Shown: positions 35,721 through 46,748 of the stretch, piece after piece
How the letters are laid out: every line of letters begins with the position of its first letter
Numbering within the stretch: the first letter of the stretch is position 1
Origin: Rhodopirellula sp. P2
GTDB lineage: Bacteria; Planctomycetota; Planctomycetia; Pirellulales; Pirellulaceae
DNA length: 64,000 bases
Direction of reading: 5' to 3'
Assembly: GCF_028768465.1 (NCBI RefSeq)
Contig: NZ_CP118225.1
Span: 2,957,001 to 3,021,000, forward strand
The notes under the pieces: generated by a model
The model's input: the letters and a program-made list of their open reading frames with translations, nothing else
What the model was told of the DNA's origin: nothing
Database searches by the model: none
Position numbers and translations under genes: made by a program

Positions 35721-38700
35721 ATGACACATGAAACAACGAAACATTCGAAGGTAGGGTTTGGCGTGAGAAACGAACCAATTGCCGTCGTGGGCATCGGTTG
35801 TCGCTTTCCTGGGGATGCGGACGATCCGTCCGCGTTTTGGGATCTGTTGGCATCAGGAACAGACGCCATCTCGAGGACCCCTGGCGATCGTTGGAACTTG
35901 CAAAAGTTCTATCGGCCCGGCGAGCCATTGCCTGGTAAAACGCAGAGCCAATGGGGCGGCTATGTTCGTGGCATCGAACGATTTGATCCGGCCCTGTTCG
36001 GGATCTCGCCCCGCGAAGCCGCGGCGATGGATCCGCAACAGCGAATGCTGTTGGAAGTCGCTTATCGGGCGATGGAAGATGGCGGTGCACCGCTTGGCAC
36101 GTTGGCAGGTCGCCCCGTCGCGGTGTTCACCGGGATCAGCAGCATCGATTACGCGGTCGCCAGCCTGAGTTTCGAAGATCGAGGTGAGCTGGGACCGTAC
36201 ACGAACACGGGCTCGTCCAGCAGCATCGCGGCCAACCGCATTTCGTATTGTTTTGATTTGCGAGGGCCAAGCGTCGCCGTCGATACTGCGTGTTCGTCCT
36301 CCTTGGTTGCGCTGCACATGGCTTGCCAAGCGATCTGGAACGGCGAAGCTGAAACGGCACTGGCCGGTGGTGTCAATGCGCTGATCATGCCGGATTTTTA
36401 TGTCGCGTTCAGTCAGCTCGGCGTGCTGTCACCGGACGGCCGTTGCAAAACATTTGATTCCCGTGCCAACGGATACGCTCGCAGTGAAGGCGCGGGGATG
36501 GTGCTGCTGAAACCACTCCGCGAGGCCCAGCAAGATGGCGACCGAATCTACTGCACGATCCGGGCGACCGCACTGAATCAAGACGGTCGGACTCCCGGTT
36601 TGACCGTCCCCAGCGGTGAACAGCAAGAGCGGTTGGTCCGACGGACTTGTGAGTTGGCCGAGGTCGATCCCTCCGACGTGCATTATTTCGAAGCTCACGG
36701 GACCGGAACGGCCGTTGGGGATCCGATCGAAGCTGGGGCGCTCGGGCGAGTCATCGCATCGAGTTCGCAGCATCGCGATTCACCCTGCCGAATCGGTTCG
36801 GTCAAAACAAACATCGGGCACTTGGAAGCCGGGGCTGGCATTGCAAGCTTGATCAAGGTTGCGCTGTCGATGCACCATCAAGCCATCCCGCCTCACTTGC
36901 ATCTGCAAACCCCCAACCCCGAGATCGATCTGCTCGGTTGGAACCTGCACGTTCCGACCGAGTTGGAGCCTTGGCGAGCGGAAGGGGCGATTCGGATCGC
37001 CGGGATCAACGGGTTCGGCTATGGCGGAGCGAACGGTCACCTGATCGTCGAAGAAGCTCCGCGTGGGAAGGTGGCAAGCCAATCGACGAGTGGTTTTGCC
37101 GACGAAGAGGACGCGGCCGAACCTGGCGACACCCGCCCAGTTGTCTTGCCCCTCTCGGCGACCGACCGCAAGTCATTGGTGGAAGTTGCGGATCAGTGGA
37201 ATGGCTGGCTGACCGAACAATCGCAGTCTGGCGACGGTTTGCTCGAGCTCGCGGCAGTGGCAGCGACGGCCGCTCATCACCGCACGCACCATGATGTTCG
37301 CACGTGGGTTGTTGGCGAAGATGTTTCGTCGCTGCAAGCGGAGTTGAACACGCTGGCGGATTCGTTGCGCTCGGCTGCCGCCCATGAAACCTCCGTGATT
37401 CCGGCTCGTTTGCCTGCTGCAGAACGGTCCCAGGGGATTGTGTTTTTGTGTTGTGGTCAGGGGCCGCAGTGGTGGGCGATGGGACGTGGGTTCTATCGAG
37501 ACAACAAGGTCTTTCGTGAGATCATCCAACGCATTGAGATCGAGTTTGAAAAGCACACCTCGGAATGGTCGCTGATCGAAGAGCTGCATCGCGATTCGGA
37601 AACGACCCGGATGGATCGCACCTCCATCGCGCAGCCAGCCCTGTTTGCGATCCAAGTGGCGCAAGCCGCGATGTGGGCTTCGGTTGGGATTCGTCCGAGT
37701 TTGATCATTGGACACAGCGTCGGTGAAATCGCCGCGGCGCACCTGTCCGGTGGGCTGGATTTTGCAGATGCTTGCCGCGTGGCAATTCATCGCGGCCGCA
37801 CGATGGATCTGGCGACCAGTCGCGGTGCGATGATTGCAGTTGGGTTGACGGAAAAGGAAGCGGAGAAACGGATCGCGGCGCTCGCAGAGATCGATCCGTT
37901 GATGCCCGCGACGGTTGCCATTGCCGCGGTCAACGGCCCGGCTTCGATCACGTTGTCCGGTGACAAGGACGCGATCGAACGATTGGCGACTTCGATCGAA
38001 GCGGATTCGATTTTCTGTCGTCGATTGGCGGTGGAGTATGCCTTTCACAGTCCACAAATGGACCCGGTTCGCGACGAGTTGTTGCGGTCGCTTGATGGCA
38101 TCCAGACGCGGCCTTTGCACACGCCGATGATCTCGACGGTGACCGGACGAGCGATCCGTGAAGACGATTCATTGGCTGGTGAATATTGGTGGACGAACGT
38201 TCGCAGCGGCGTCCGATTTGCTGACGCGGTGATGGCGGCGGCGAAGGCGGGACATGGCGTGGGGATTGAGCTGGGACCACACCCCGTGTTGGCGTTCGCG
38301 ACGACGGAGTGTTACGGGCATACGACACAGAACATTCAGCTGATTGCGACGGCGCGGCGACCGAAAACAGCATCGACATCCAGCCAGTCAGCTGGGGCCG
38401 ATCAAGATGAAAGGCAGTGGTTGAGCAGCCTCCGTGATTTGTTCTCTCTGGGGTTTGAAATCGATTGGTCGGGGGTCGTGCCTCGACCGAAGAAGCGAGC
38501 CAAGTTGCCGCTGTATCCGATGCAGCAGCACGCGTTGTGGCAGGAATCGGAGCAATCCCGTCGCTCTCGACTGACGACCTCCGTGCACCCGCTGCTCGGT
38601 GAGGCGGACCGATCGGCCGACCCGGTTTTCCGTGGCCGGATGGATGCTGAGAACCAAGCCTATCTGCTCGATCACCGTGTTCGCAGTGCGGCCATGTTCC

Positions 38701-41700
38701 CCGCCGCAGCGGGAATCGAGATGGCGTTGTCGGGAACGCTCTCGGTCTTGTCTCAGGCCAGCGAATTGGCGGGCGATCCCGAGCCCACTCAGATCCGGCT
38801 TCAGCGATTGCAGTTGCTCAACGCGATGATCTTGGATCCATCGCAGACGCATCGATTGGAAACCTCCTTGGCGGGCGACCGACGTTCCATCGAAATTCGA
38901 TACAGTGAGATTCCTGGGGATGCTTGGACGCCGCTCTTGGCGACGACCCATGGGACTCCTGCGCCAATTGATGCCGCTGACAAGCGAGCGGAATTGGAGG
39001 CGGGGCGGAAACGTTGCCTGCAAATGTTCGGCGCCGAGGAATGTTACGACTATTGCCAGTCGATCGGCCTGAACTACGGACCCGCGTTCCAAGGCATTCG
39101 CGAGGGCGTTCGGTGCGATGGCGAGTCGATTGCCACGGTGCAATTGGAGCAATCTGTTCGCACTCCTGCCTTCGATGCAGAGGCCTCGCTGTTTCTCGTT
39201 CATCCTGCAGTGCTGGACAGTTGTTTTCATGCGATGGTGGTTTGCGATCCACTGTTCGGTCAGTCGCCGGGTGGGTTGTACTTGCCACATGAAATGGAAG
39301 ACATCCAAGTCGATCTCGAAAAAATTCAGTCCGCCGGATTGGGTTCACCGTTGACGGTGCATGCGAAAATTCGGCTGAAGACAGAGCACCGTTTGTTGGC
39401 GGATCTGGACCTGTATCTGGACGATGGATCGCACGTGGGTTCGATTGTTGGATTCGAAAGCCGACGAGTGGGCGCCGAAACCGAAAGGTCGACCAAGGAT
39501 CTGCTGTATCGATATCGTTGGCAGGCGGATGATTTGGAAAGCTCGTCCAATCCAACGCACGAGAGAATGGTGGTGTTCTCGCCAGCGGATCTCGTCGATG
39601 AGCTCGTTCGCGGCTGGGGAAAGTCTCGCGAAGACTTCCTGTGGGTGCATCCCATTGAAGACCCCTCTCAGCACGCGGGACAGTTCGGGGGCGGCGACTC
39701 GGTGGAACAGGATTGCTACTGGGTGGACGCCGATAGCCCGCAATCCTTTTCACGATTGTGGGATGAACTGGGGGTCCGTGAGTCAACGGAAGACTGGCAC
39801 TTGGTTTATCTGTGGGCCATTGATGCGTTGGACCCGCTGTCGTTGGAGGCGATGTCGCCAAGCGATGCCAGTGAGGCACTTCGTGACAGCACCTTGATGA
39901 GCACGCGGGCTCCGCTGCATCTCGTTCAAAGTTGGGAAGCGATTCCCGATCGGCCGGCGACGCGGTTCACGATTGTGACCTTGGGGGCTCAATCGGGTGA
40001 TGAATTGGATCAACCGGTGGCTGCAATTCAGATGCCCTTGGTCGGTGTCGGACGCGTGATCGTGAGCGAGATCGGATCGCTGCGAACGCGGTTGGTGGAT
40101 TGCGATCCGAACGCCAATTTTCCACTGGAAGGGTTGGCAGCTGAGTGGGCACGCGAAGACGCGGAAGACGAAGTGATGTTGCGAGATGGTGTGCGATATG
40201 TCCACCGTTTCGTTCCCGACACGCATCGGGAAGAACGCGGGACGGCGACCGATCCAGAGCACCGTTCTGCCTGTCGGTTGGTCAAGGGTGCCGCGTCGGG
40301 AGTCGACGAACTGAAACATCAGGCTTTCGGGCGAGTCTTCCCGCATGCGGACGAAGTTGAGATTCAGGTCGCCGGCGCGGGATTGAATTTCAGTGATGTG
40401 ATGAAGGTGTTGGATCTGTACCCAGGGTTGCCTCCTGGCCCAGTGGCGTTGGGCGCCGAAGTCAGCGGCACGATCACGGCAGTGGGCGATGACGTCCACG
40501 AATTTTCGATTGGCGATCAAGTCATTGCGGTGGCTCCCGGCGGATTTGCAACGCATGTGTTGGTCAACGCGGCGTTGGTTGCCAAGGCTCCTGAATCGAT
40601 GGACCTGGTCGATGCCTCCGCAATTCCGGTGGCTTGGCTGACGGCGGATCACGCGTTGAATTCGTGTGCTCGGTTGAGGGACGATGAATCGATCTTGATT
40701 CACGCCGCCAGTGGTGGCGTGGGGCTGGCGGCGATCGAGGTGGCGCACGAGTTGGGCGTGGAGGTTTTCGCGACGGCAGGAAATGATTTCAAACGAGAAC
40801 ATGTTCGGTCGCTGGGCGTCGAGCAAATTCATGATTCCCGTTCACTGAACTTTGTTTCTGAGATCGCGGAATTGACGGCGTCCCGTGGGGAACCGGGCAT
40901 CGATGCCATTCTGAATTCGCTTCCGGGGGAAGCCATCCCAGCGGGGATGAGTTTGCTTCGAGTTGGCGGGCGTTTTCTTGAAATTGGCAAACGGGACATT
41001 TACGCCGATCAATCGTTGGGCATGTACCCGTTGCGAAATAACCTCGCCTTCTTTGCGATTGATTTGGATCAGCTGTTTCAGCAGCATGCTGTGCGAATGG
41101 GCAAGCGTCTGCGAGCGGTGGTGCAGAAGTTCAATTCGCGAGTTTATCACGGCCATGTTCCAAAGCGTTTTGCAGCGTCCGACGCTGCTTCGGCGTTCCG
41201 GTTCATGCAGCAGGCCAAGCACATTGGCAAGGTGATCGTTGACTACACCGTTCCACCCGTGCAGGTGCAAGCTCGCGACGAAGGGGAATTCCAGTTCCGC
41301 AGTGACGGAACCTACTGGTTGGCTGGTGGTTTAGGCGGATTCGGTTTGCGAATCGCGGATTGGATGTCCGAGTCGGGGGCAGGCACATTGGTGCTCAGCG
41401 GCCGAAGCAAAACCATTCGCGAACAAGCCGTTCCTGTGATCGAGGGGATGCGATCTCGCGGGACTCAGGTGGTCGTGTTGCCATGTGATATCACGGTTCC
41501 CGATGAGATTCAGCGGACGCTGGATCACATGGATGAACAGTTGCCGCCGCTGCGTGGTGTGTTGCACACCGCGATGGTGCTGGAAGACAGACTGATCGTC
41601 GATCTCGATCGGGAGACCTTGGATCGAGTGCTGTGGCCGAAGGTGCTCGGCGGATGGAATTTGCACCAAGCCACTCGGAATCGTGTTCTGGATCAATTCA

Positions 41701-44700
41701 TATTGTTCTCGTCTTTGTCGAGCGTGTTTGGGCACGCTGGACAAGCGAACTATTCCGCGGCCAACGCGTTGCTGGACGGGTTGGCCCATCACCGCCGAGT
41801 GTCAGGGCTGCCTGCGACGGTGGTCAACTGGGGGCACCTTGGTGAAGTTGGCTACTTGGCCGAACGGGAAGATTTGAGCGAGCGTCTGCGGCGTCAGGGT
41901 GTGTTGGATTTCTCTTCGTCCGAAGCAACCGAATGCTTGGCGCGAGCCTTGCATCGTGGAGTGACCCAGTGCAGCGTGCTGCGAATGGATTGGTCACGTT
42001 GGCGTGGGTTGGGTTTGACCAAGGATGTCTCTCCCCGATTTGCGCATTTGATTCGGGGAGGCAATGACACAGAGCAAACGCTCAACGGTGAATCACTCCG
42101 TCAGGTACCAGCCTCAGATCGGGAGCGTTGCTTGCAGGAAGTGGTGTCGGTCAAGTTGGCTTCTTTGTTGGGAGGCAACGTTGCCGAACTGGATGCTGAC
42201 CGCCCCCTGTTGGAAATGGGGTTGGACTCATTGATGGCGGTTGAGCTTCGCAACTGGATCGAAGGACAACTGCAGTTGAAACTTCAGATTGGTTCCCTGA
42301 TGCGTGGGTCCAGCTTGAAATCCTTGGTGGCGACGCTCAGTGAATCCTTGGCGGCCGAAACCGGTGATTCCGAAGCAGCCTGGGGAACGCAAGTTGGTGG
42401 GGAGGAGCAAGGTGAAATCGCGGATGACCCGGCGATGCAGGACCGTCAATGTTATCCCATGTCGGACCAGCAGACGGGACTTTGGTACGCATTTCGTCGC
42501 AATCCGAACGGGACGGCGTTCAATGTGTTTCTGCCGACTCGCTTGCGATCACCGCTGGATGTCGATGCATTGCGGATGTCGATGGAAGGCGTGGTGCAGC
42601 GTCACGCGGCGTTGCGGACGACGTTCACGGATTCATCGAGCGAGCTTCATCAGATCGTTCACGACGAACTGAAACCTGAATTTGTGGTGGAGGATTGGTC
42701 GGCATCAGGCGATGGCGAGCATGCTGAAGACGCAATGCTCCGGGCCGTGATCGAAGAGACCCAGCGTCCCTTCGATTTGCAGAATGGACCGATGATGCGA
42801 ACGCGTCTGTTTCGGTTGGCGGAAGACGACTGGGTGGTGGTTGCGACGACGCATCACATCGTGGTTGATTTCTGGTCGTTGATTTTGATTCTGGGCGAGA
42901 TCAAACAGTTCTACCCGCAATACTTGACCGGGGCGGTTCCAGCCATCGTTGCGCCGGAAAAGGACTACTTCGAGTTGGTATTGCGTCAGCGTCGGTTGCT
43001 GAATTCGCAACGGGGGCAATTGCTGAAGGAGTATTGGACGAAGACGTTGGTGGATGTGCCCCAGGTCTTGGAAGTGCCGACGGATCGAACCCGTCCGACA
43101 ACGTTCACTCAGTCTGCCAAAATTGTCGGAATCGAATGCGCGGAGGAGGTTGGTGCGGCAATCAATCAAGTCGCCAAACTCGCTCAGGTGACTTCGTCCT
43201 CGGTTGTCATGGCGGCGCTTCAGGTGCTCTTGCATCGAGCCAGCGGTCAAGAGAAGTTCATCATCGGAAGTCCTTTTGCGGGGCGGACGTACTCTGATCT
43301 GGAAGACACGGTCGGCTTCTTCGTCAACATGTTGCCGTTGGTGGCCGACGTTTCTGGGAATCCCACGTTCCTGGATCTGGTCCGCCGCGCAGGCGATCGC
43401 TTGGTTGACTCGATGCAGCACGAAGAATACCCCTTTGCCCAAATCGTTCGGGATGTGGATCCGCCTCGTGACACCGGACGCAGCCCACTGATTCAGGTCT
43501 CTTGCACGTTTGAAAAGGCGCACGTGCGAGACGAAGAGGGACGTGCCGGATATCTGTTTCCTTCGGCGACTCAGGTCAAGGACATGGCAGGGTTGAAACA
43601 GGAAAGCTATCCGGTTCCGCACCAAACCTGTCACTATGATTTGGAATTCATTTTCGAAATGACTGGCGATCATCTGGGTGGGATGATTGTTTATTGCCAG
43701 GACTTGTACGAAGCGGACACCATGCAGGCGATGGCGGATCAGTTCGTGTCGCTGTTAGCGAAGTTGTTGGCGGAGCCGAACGCATTGGTTGATTCGATTC
43801 AGTTGTTCGAGGGGATGCAGGATCAGCGATCAACCCCTCAGCAATTGTTGTCGTCTGATCGAAAGAGCGGCGAGGCGAACGACGATGGGCCGACTCTCAA
43901 TGCGTTGATTTCGAAGGGAGCGAATCAGCAATCGCAGACCCAGGCATCGAGTTCACAGGAGCAGGCTGAGGTTGGGAGTGGTCGGCGACGATCCTTCAAC
44001 CGATTGTTCCGGTCGCCAAAACTGAAGCCCGCCAGCCCTTCCCTTTCCGAACTGGCCGAAGAAGCGGTTGCGGGATCGGTTGCGACTCGAGACTTGATCG
44101 CTCGACGGTTGCAGACGCATCATTTTGAACGGGGTGAGTTTGTGCCTGTGCTGGCCCAGCCCGGCCAGCAAGCGATGGATTTGATTCTAGCGTTGCAGCA
44201 GATCGGTGCTGTTCCGGTGCCTCTGGATTCCACTCGTCCGTCGGTGATGCTGGATCTGGTGGTTCAGCAAACCGGAGCCACCAGGATCTTGGTCGATCAG
44301 CTTGGCGAGGAAGTTCCTTCGGGATTGCAGTTGCTCACATGGGACCAGCTGACTGGTTCGCAAAACGGTGCGAGCAACGGGAACGGCCAATCCTCGCTCC
44401 CTGGTGCGGCGAAAGATCCGGTGGTCACCGCCGAGGATGCGGCTTACGTGATCTACACGTCGGGAACAACCGGAGTTCCGAAGGGCGTTGTTGTTTCGCA
44501 GGGTGCGATCGCGAACACGTTGCGTTGGCGAGGTCGAATCACGCCCTTGAATTCATCCGACCGGATGTTGATGCCGTTGTCGCATCAATTTGATGCCGGG
44601 TTGGGCATGACATTGTTTGCCTATGCTCAAGGAGCCAGCGTTGTCTGGCCGGACGTGGATCGAGTCGCCGATGTCGATTTTGTGGTGGACCAAATCATTC

Positions 44701-46748
44701 GCGAAGGTGTGACGGTCTTGGTTGGTGTGCCGTCCTGGATCGACTTGGTCGCGTCCCATCGCAAGTTTGCACATTGTCATTCGTTGCGTCACGTTTGGAT
44801 TGGTGGCGAAGCAATGCCCGAGAGCCTGCCGCGGACGATTCGTCGAAACAGTGAAGCCCAGATTTGGAATTGTTACGGTCCGACTGAGGCTGCGGTGGAA
44901 GCGACCGCGTACCGCATCATCGACGTTCATTCGCCACGACGCATTCCAGTTGGTTTGCCTGCGGATCATACCGATGTGCTCGTGTTGGATTCGGATCGAC
45001 GCGAAGTGCCGTCCACGTTTGTGGGTGAATTGGCCTTGGTCGGGAAGGGATTGGCCGACGGGTACCTGGGGGATGAGCCATTGACTCGCCAGCGGTTTGT
45101 GACGTTGTCCGATGGCAGACGGGCTTACCTGACTGGCGATCAAGGTCGTCGCCGAGTGGATGGCATGGTGGAGGTGTTGGGACGCATGGATCGGCAGCTG
45201 AAAGTTCGTGGGTATCGCATTGAGCCGACGGAAATTGAAAGTGTGCTGAAGGATCATCCCGCGGTCGCCCAGGCCGCCGTGGTTCCTCGCAAGATTGGCG
45301 ACACCGAGGCGAGCCAGTTGGTTGCATTTGTGCAGTTGGACTTGCCCGAGTCGACGGGCGGACATTCGGGCGATGTTGGGGACTTGCCTGCGGAACGCAG
45401 GTCGCAGTGGAGCGATGTGGTGTTGTCGTTGCAGCATCATGTGGCGGAGCATTTGCCGCCGTACAAGCGACCCGCTCACCTGCAGCAAGTGGAATCCTTG
45501 GTGATGACCGCGAGCGGCAAAGTGGATTTGAACGCGTTGCCAGAACTCGCGCAAGACGCGTCCGCCTTGGCGGCCTATCAGCCACCACGGACCAGTTTGG
45601 AACAGCATCTTGCGGATCGTTGGACGGAACTGTTGGGATCGCAGTTGATTGGGATCAATCAGAACTTCTTCGAGTTTGGCGGCAGTTCGCTTCAGGCGGC
45701 GATGTTGACGAACCGGTTGAGTGAAGATTTGGGGGTCGACGTGCCCTCGTCGTTGCTCTTTGATCTCGCCGACATTTCCGCGATGGCCGGGCGCCTGGCA
45801 ACGCTGTATCCCGACGAGCTTTCGCGACGATTTGGGGAGTCGTCCGTTGATTTCTACGCAGACCAAGCGAACCAGCAGAATCACGGTCTGAATGAATTGC
45901 TGGCTCCGTTGAAAGTCACCGGGGAGCGGACTCCGTTGTTCATGGTTCACCCGCCGGGCGGCATCGTTGTTTGTTACCGGGAATTGGCGGCGGAATTGCC
46001 GGACGATCAGCCGATGTACGCGATTCGTTCGCGGGGATTGCACGGGAAAGAAGCTTTGCCAGAGACGATGCGGGCCATGGCCGCCGAGTATGCCGACGCA
46101 ATTCGCTCGGTTCGGGCGGAGGGCCCGTACGTGATTGGCGGATGGTCGGTCGGCGGGGTCATTGCCATGGAAGTTGCCCAGCAATTGATTGCCTCTGGGC
46201 AAGAGGTGGAGGGATTGATTCTGCTCGATTCGTCCATCCCGAGTGGGGCCAGTGAGCTGGTCCCTGCGGAGGATCAAACCAACGTGGGATTGGAATACGG
46301 GATCGATTTGACGCTGGATGAGTTGTTGCAACTCCCCAGTGAAGAGCAATTGCCTTTCCTGTGGCAGCACGCAGAGAAGCTGGGGGTGTTGGATCAAGAC
46401 ACACCCGCTGACGTTGCCGCTCGGGCAATCGATGATTTGAAAGCCCTGTTCCATCACCATTTGAAATTGGCCACTCAATACAAAATGAAACCCATCGCAA
46501 CACGGATCGTCTTGTTCCGACCCACCGACGTTCCGTTTGAGACGGAAGGCAGTGCGGATCGTGGTTGGTCACATTTGGCGGATCGCGCGGAGGTGATTTC
46601 AACGCCTGGGCATCACCACAGCATGGTTCAGGATCCTCACGTCAAGCACTTGGCTGGCGCTCTCTGCGACTCCTTGAACGCGAATTCCGGACTGAGTGGC
46701 TCGAACCGGAATGGCTCGAATCCCAAAGTGAGTCATGCGGGTGGCTGA
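35721..46748 (+). CDS. Hybrid polyketide synthase / nonribosomal peptide synthetase
   Basis: A 3675-residue bimodular enzyme. Approximate residue order: KS 20-450 (VDTACSSSLVAL; His motifs EAHGTGTAVGDP and NIGHLEAGAG), AT 570-880 (GHSVGEIAAAH; YAFHS, of malonyl-CoA type), DH from 955 (LLDHRVRSAAMFP), ER 1530-1830 (AASGGVGLAA), KR 1860-2050 (LAGGLGGFG; SSVFGHAGQANYSAAN), ACP near 2165 (MGLDSLMAVEL), C 2240-2680 (HHIVVDFWS), A 2850-3250 (YTSGTTGVPKG; NCYGPTEAA; ASGKVDLNALP), PCP near 3315 (FGGSSLQAA), TE 3400-3640 (GWSVGG, GHHHSMVQD). All loading and catalytic residues look intact. The expected product is a fully reduced two-carbon extension joined to one amino acid; both are inferences. No phosphopantetheinyl transferase is nearby. 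Confidence 0.93.
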   Translation: MTHETTKHSKVGFGVRNEPIAVVGIGCRFPGDADDPSAFWDLLASGTDAISRTPGDRWNLQKFYRPGEPLPGKTQSQWGGYVRGIERFDPALFGISPREAAAMDPQQRMLLEVAYRAMEDGGAPLGTLAGRPVAVFTGISSIDYAVASLSFEDRGELGPYTNTGSSSSIAANRISYCFDLRGPSVAVDTACSSSLVALHMACQAIWNGEAETALAGGVNALIMPDFYVAFSQLGVLSPDGRCKTFDSRANGYARSEGAGMVLLKPLREAQQDGDRIYCTIRATALNQDGRTPGLTVPSGEQQERLVRRTCELAEVDPSDVHYFEAHGTGTAVGDPIEAGALGRVIASSSQHRDSPCRIGSVKTNIGHLEAGAGIASLIKVALSMHHQAIPPHLHLQTPNPEIDLLGWNLHVPTELEPWRAEGAIRIAGINGFGYGGANGHLIVEEAPRGKVASQSTSGFADEEDAAEPGDTRPVVLPLSATDRKSLVEVADQWNGWLTEQSQSGDGLLELAAVAATAAHHRTHHDVRTWVVGEDVSSLQAELNTLADSLRSAAAHETSVIPARLPAAERSQGIVFLCCGQGPQWWAMGRGFYRDNKVFREIIQRIEIEFEKHTSEWSLIEELHRDSETTRMDRTSIAQPALFAIQVAQAAMWASVGIRPSLIIGHSVGEIAAAHLSGGLDFADACRVAIHRGRTMDLATSRGAMIAVGLTEKEAEKRIAALAEIDPLMPATVAIAAVNGPASITLSGDKDAIERLATSIEADSIFCRRLAVEYAFHSPQMDPVRDELLRSLDGIQTRPLHTPMISTVTGRAIREDDSLAGEYWWTNVRSGVRFADAVMAAAKAGHGVGIELGPHPVLAFATTECYGHTTQNIQLIATARRPKTASTSSQSAGADQDERQWLSSLRDLFSLGFEIDWSGVVPRPKKRAKLPLYPMQQHALWQESEQSRRSRLTTSVHPLLGEADRSADPVFRGRMDAENQAYLLDHRVRSAAMFPAAAGIEMALSGTLSVLSQASELAGDPEPTQIRLQRLQLLNAMILDPSQTHRLETSLAGDRRSIEIRYSEIPGDAWTPLLATTHGTPAPIDAADKRAELEAGRKRCLQMFGAEECYDYCQSIGLNYGPAFQGIREGVRCDGESIATVQLEQSVRTPAFDAEASLFLVHPAVLDSCFHAMVVCDPLFGQSPGGLYLPHEMEDIQVDLEKIQSAGLGSPLTVHAKIRLKTEHRLLADLDLYLDDGSHVGSIVGFESRRVGAETERSTKDLLYRYRWQADDLESSSNPTHERMVVFSPADLVDELVRGWGKSREDFLWVHPIEDPSQHAGQFGGGDSVEQDCYWVDADSPQSFSRLWDELGVRESTEDWHLVYLWAIDALDPLSLEAMSPSDASEALRDSTLMSTRAPLHLVQSWEAIPDRPATRFTIVTLGAQSGDELDQPVAAIQMPLVGVGRVIVSEIGSLRTRLVDCDPNANFPLEGLAAEWAREDAEDEVMLRDGVRYVHRFVPDTHREERGTATDPEHRSACRLVKGAASGVDELKHQAFGRVFPHADEVEIQVAGAGLNFSDVMKVLDLYPGLPPGPVALGAEVSGTITAVGDDVHEFSIGDQVIAVAPGGFATHVLVNAALVAKAPESMDLVDASAIPVAWLTADHALNSCARLRDDESILIHAASGGVGLAAIEVAHELGVEVFATAGNDFKREHVRSLGVEQIHDSRSLNFVSEIAELTASRGEPGIDAILNSLPGEAIPAGMSLLRVGGRFLEIGKRDIYADQSLGMYPLRNNLAFFAIDLDQLFQQHAVRMGKRLRAVVQKFNSRVYHGHVPKRFAASDAASAFRFMQQAKHIGKVIVDYTVPPVQVQARDEGEFQFRSDGTYWLAGGLGGFGLRIADWMSESGAGTLVLSGRSKTIREQAVPVIEGMRSRGTQVVVLPCDITVPDEIQRTLDHMDEQLPPLRGVLHTAMVLEDRLIVDLDRETLDRVLWPKVLGGWNLHQATRNRVLDQFILFSSLSSVFGHAGQANYSAANALLDGLAHHRRVSGLPATVVNWGHLGEVGYLAEREDLSERLRRQGVLDFSSSEATECLARALHRGVTQCSVLRMDWSRWRGLGLTKDVSPRFAHLIRGGNDTEQTLNGESLRQVPASDRERCLQEVVSVKLASLLGGNVAELDADRPLLEMGLDSLMAVELRNWIEGQLQLKLQIGSLMRGSSLKSLVATLSESLAAETGDSEAAWGTQVGGEEQGEIADDPAMQDRQCYPMSDQQTGLWYAFRRNPNGTAFNVFLPTRLRSPLDVDALRMSMEGVVQRHAALRTTFTDSSSELHQIVHDELKPEFVVEDWSASGDGEHAEDAMLRAVIEETQRPFDLQNGPMMRTRLFRLAEDDWVVVATTHHIVVDFWSLILILGEIKQFYPQYLTGAVPAIVAPEKDYFELVLRQRRLLNSQRGQLLKEYWTKTLVDVPQVLEVPTDRTRPTTFTQSAKIVGIECAEEVGAAINQVAKLAQVTSSSVVMAALQVLLHRASGQEKFIIGSPFAGRTYSDLEDTVGFFVNMLPLVADVSGNPTFLDLVRRAGDRLVDSMQHEEYPFAQIVRDVDPPRDTGRSPLIQVSCTFEKAHVRDEEGRAGYLFPSATQVKDMAGLKQESYPVPHQTCHYDLEFIFEMTGDHLGGMIVYCQDLYEADTMQAMADQFVSLLAKLLAEPNALVDSIQLFEGMQDQRSTPQQLLSSDRKSGEANDDGPTLNALISKGANQQSQTQASSSQEQAEVGSGRRRSFNRLFRSPKLKPASPSLSELAEEAVAGSVATRDLIARRLQTHHFERGEFVPVLAQPGQQAMDLILALQQIGAVPVPLDSTRPSVMLDLVVQQTGATRILVDQLGEEVPSGLQLLTWDQLTGSQNGASNGNGQSSLPGAAKDPVVTAEDAAYVIYTSGTTGVPKGVVVSQGAIANTLRWRGRITPLNSSDRMLMPLSHQFDAGLGMTLFAYAQGASVVWPDVDRVADVDFVVDQIIREGVTVLVGVPSWIDLVASHRKFAHCHSLRHVWIGGEAMPESLPRTIRRNSEAQIWNCYGPTEAAVEATAYRIIDVHSPRRIPVGLPADHTDVLVLDSDRREVPSTFVGELALVGKGLADGYLGDEPLTRQRFVTLSDGRRAYLTGDQGRRRVDGMVEVLGRMDRQLKVRGYRIEPTEIESVLKDHPAVAQAAVVPRKIGDTEASQLVAFVQLDLPESTGGHSGDVGDLPAERRSQWSDVVLSLQHHVAEHLPPYKRPAHLQQVESLVMTASGKVDLNALPELAQDASALAAYQPPRTSLEQHLADRWTELLGSQLIGINQNFFEFGGSSLQAAMLTNRLSEDLGVDVPSSLLFDLADISAMAGRLATLYPDELSRRFGESSVDFYADQANQQNHGLNELLAPLKVTGERTPLFMVHPPGGIVVCYRELAAELPDDQPMYAIRSRGLHGKEALPETMRAMAAEYADAIRSVRAEGPYVIGGWSVGGVIAMEVAQQLIASGQEVEGLILLDSSIPSGASELVPAEDQTNVGLEYGIDLTLDELLQLPSEEQLPFLWQHAEKLGVLDQDTPADVAARAIDDLKALFHHHLKLATQYKMKPIATRIVLFRPTDVPFETEGSADRGWSHLADRAEVISTPGHHHSMVQDPHVKHLAGALCDSLNANSGLSGSNRNGSNPKVSHAGG

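Noticed and set aside
44553-46478. 641-codon open frame on the minus strand
   Set aside because: Antisense to the A, PCP and TE domains of the PKS-NRPS, whose motifs are intact in the other strand; no ribosome binding site or motif.
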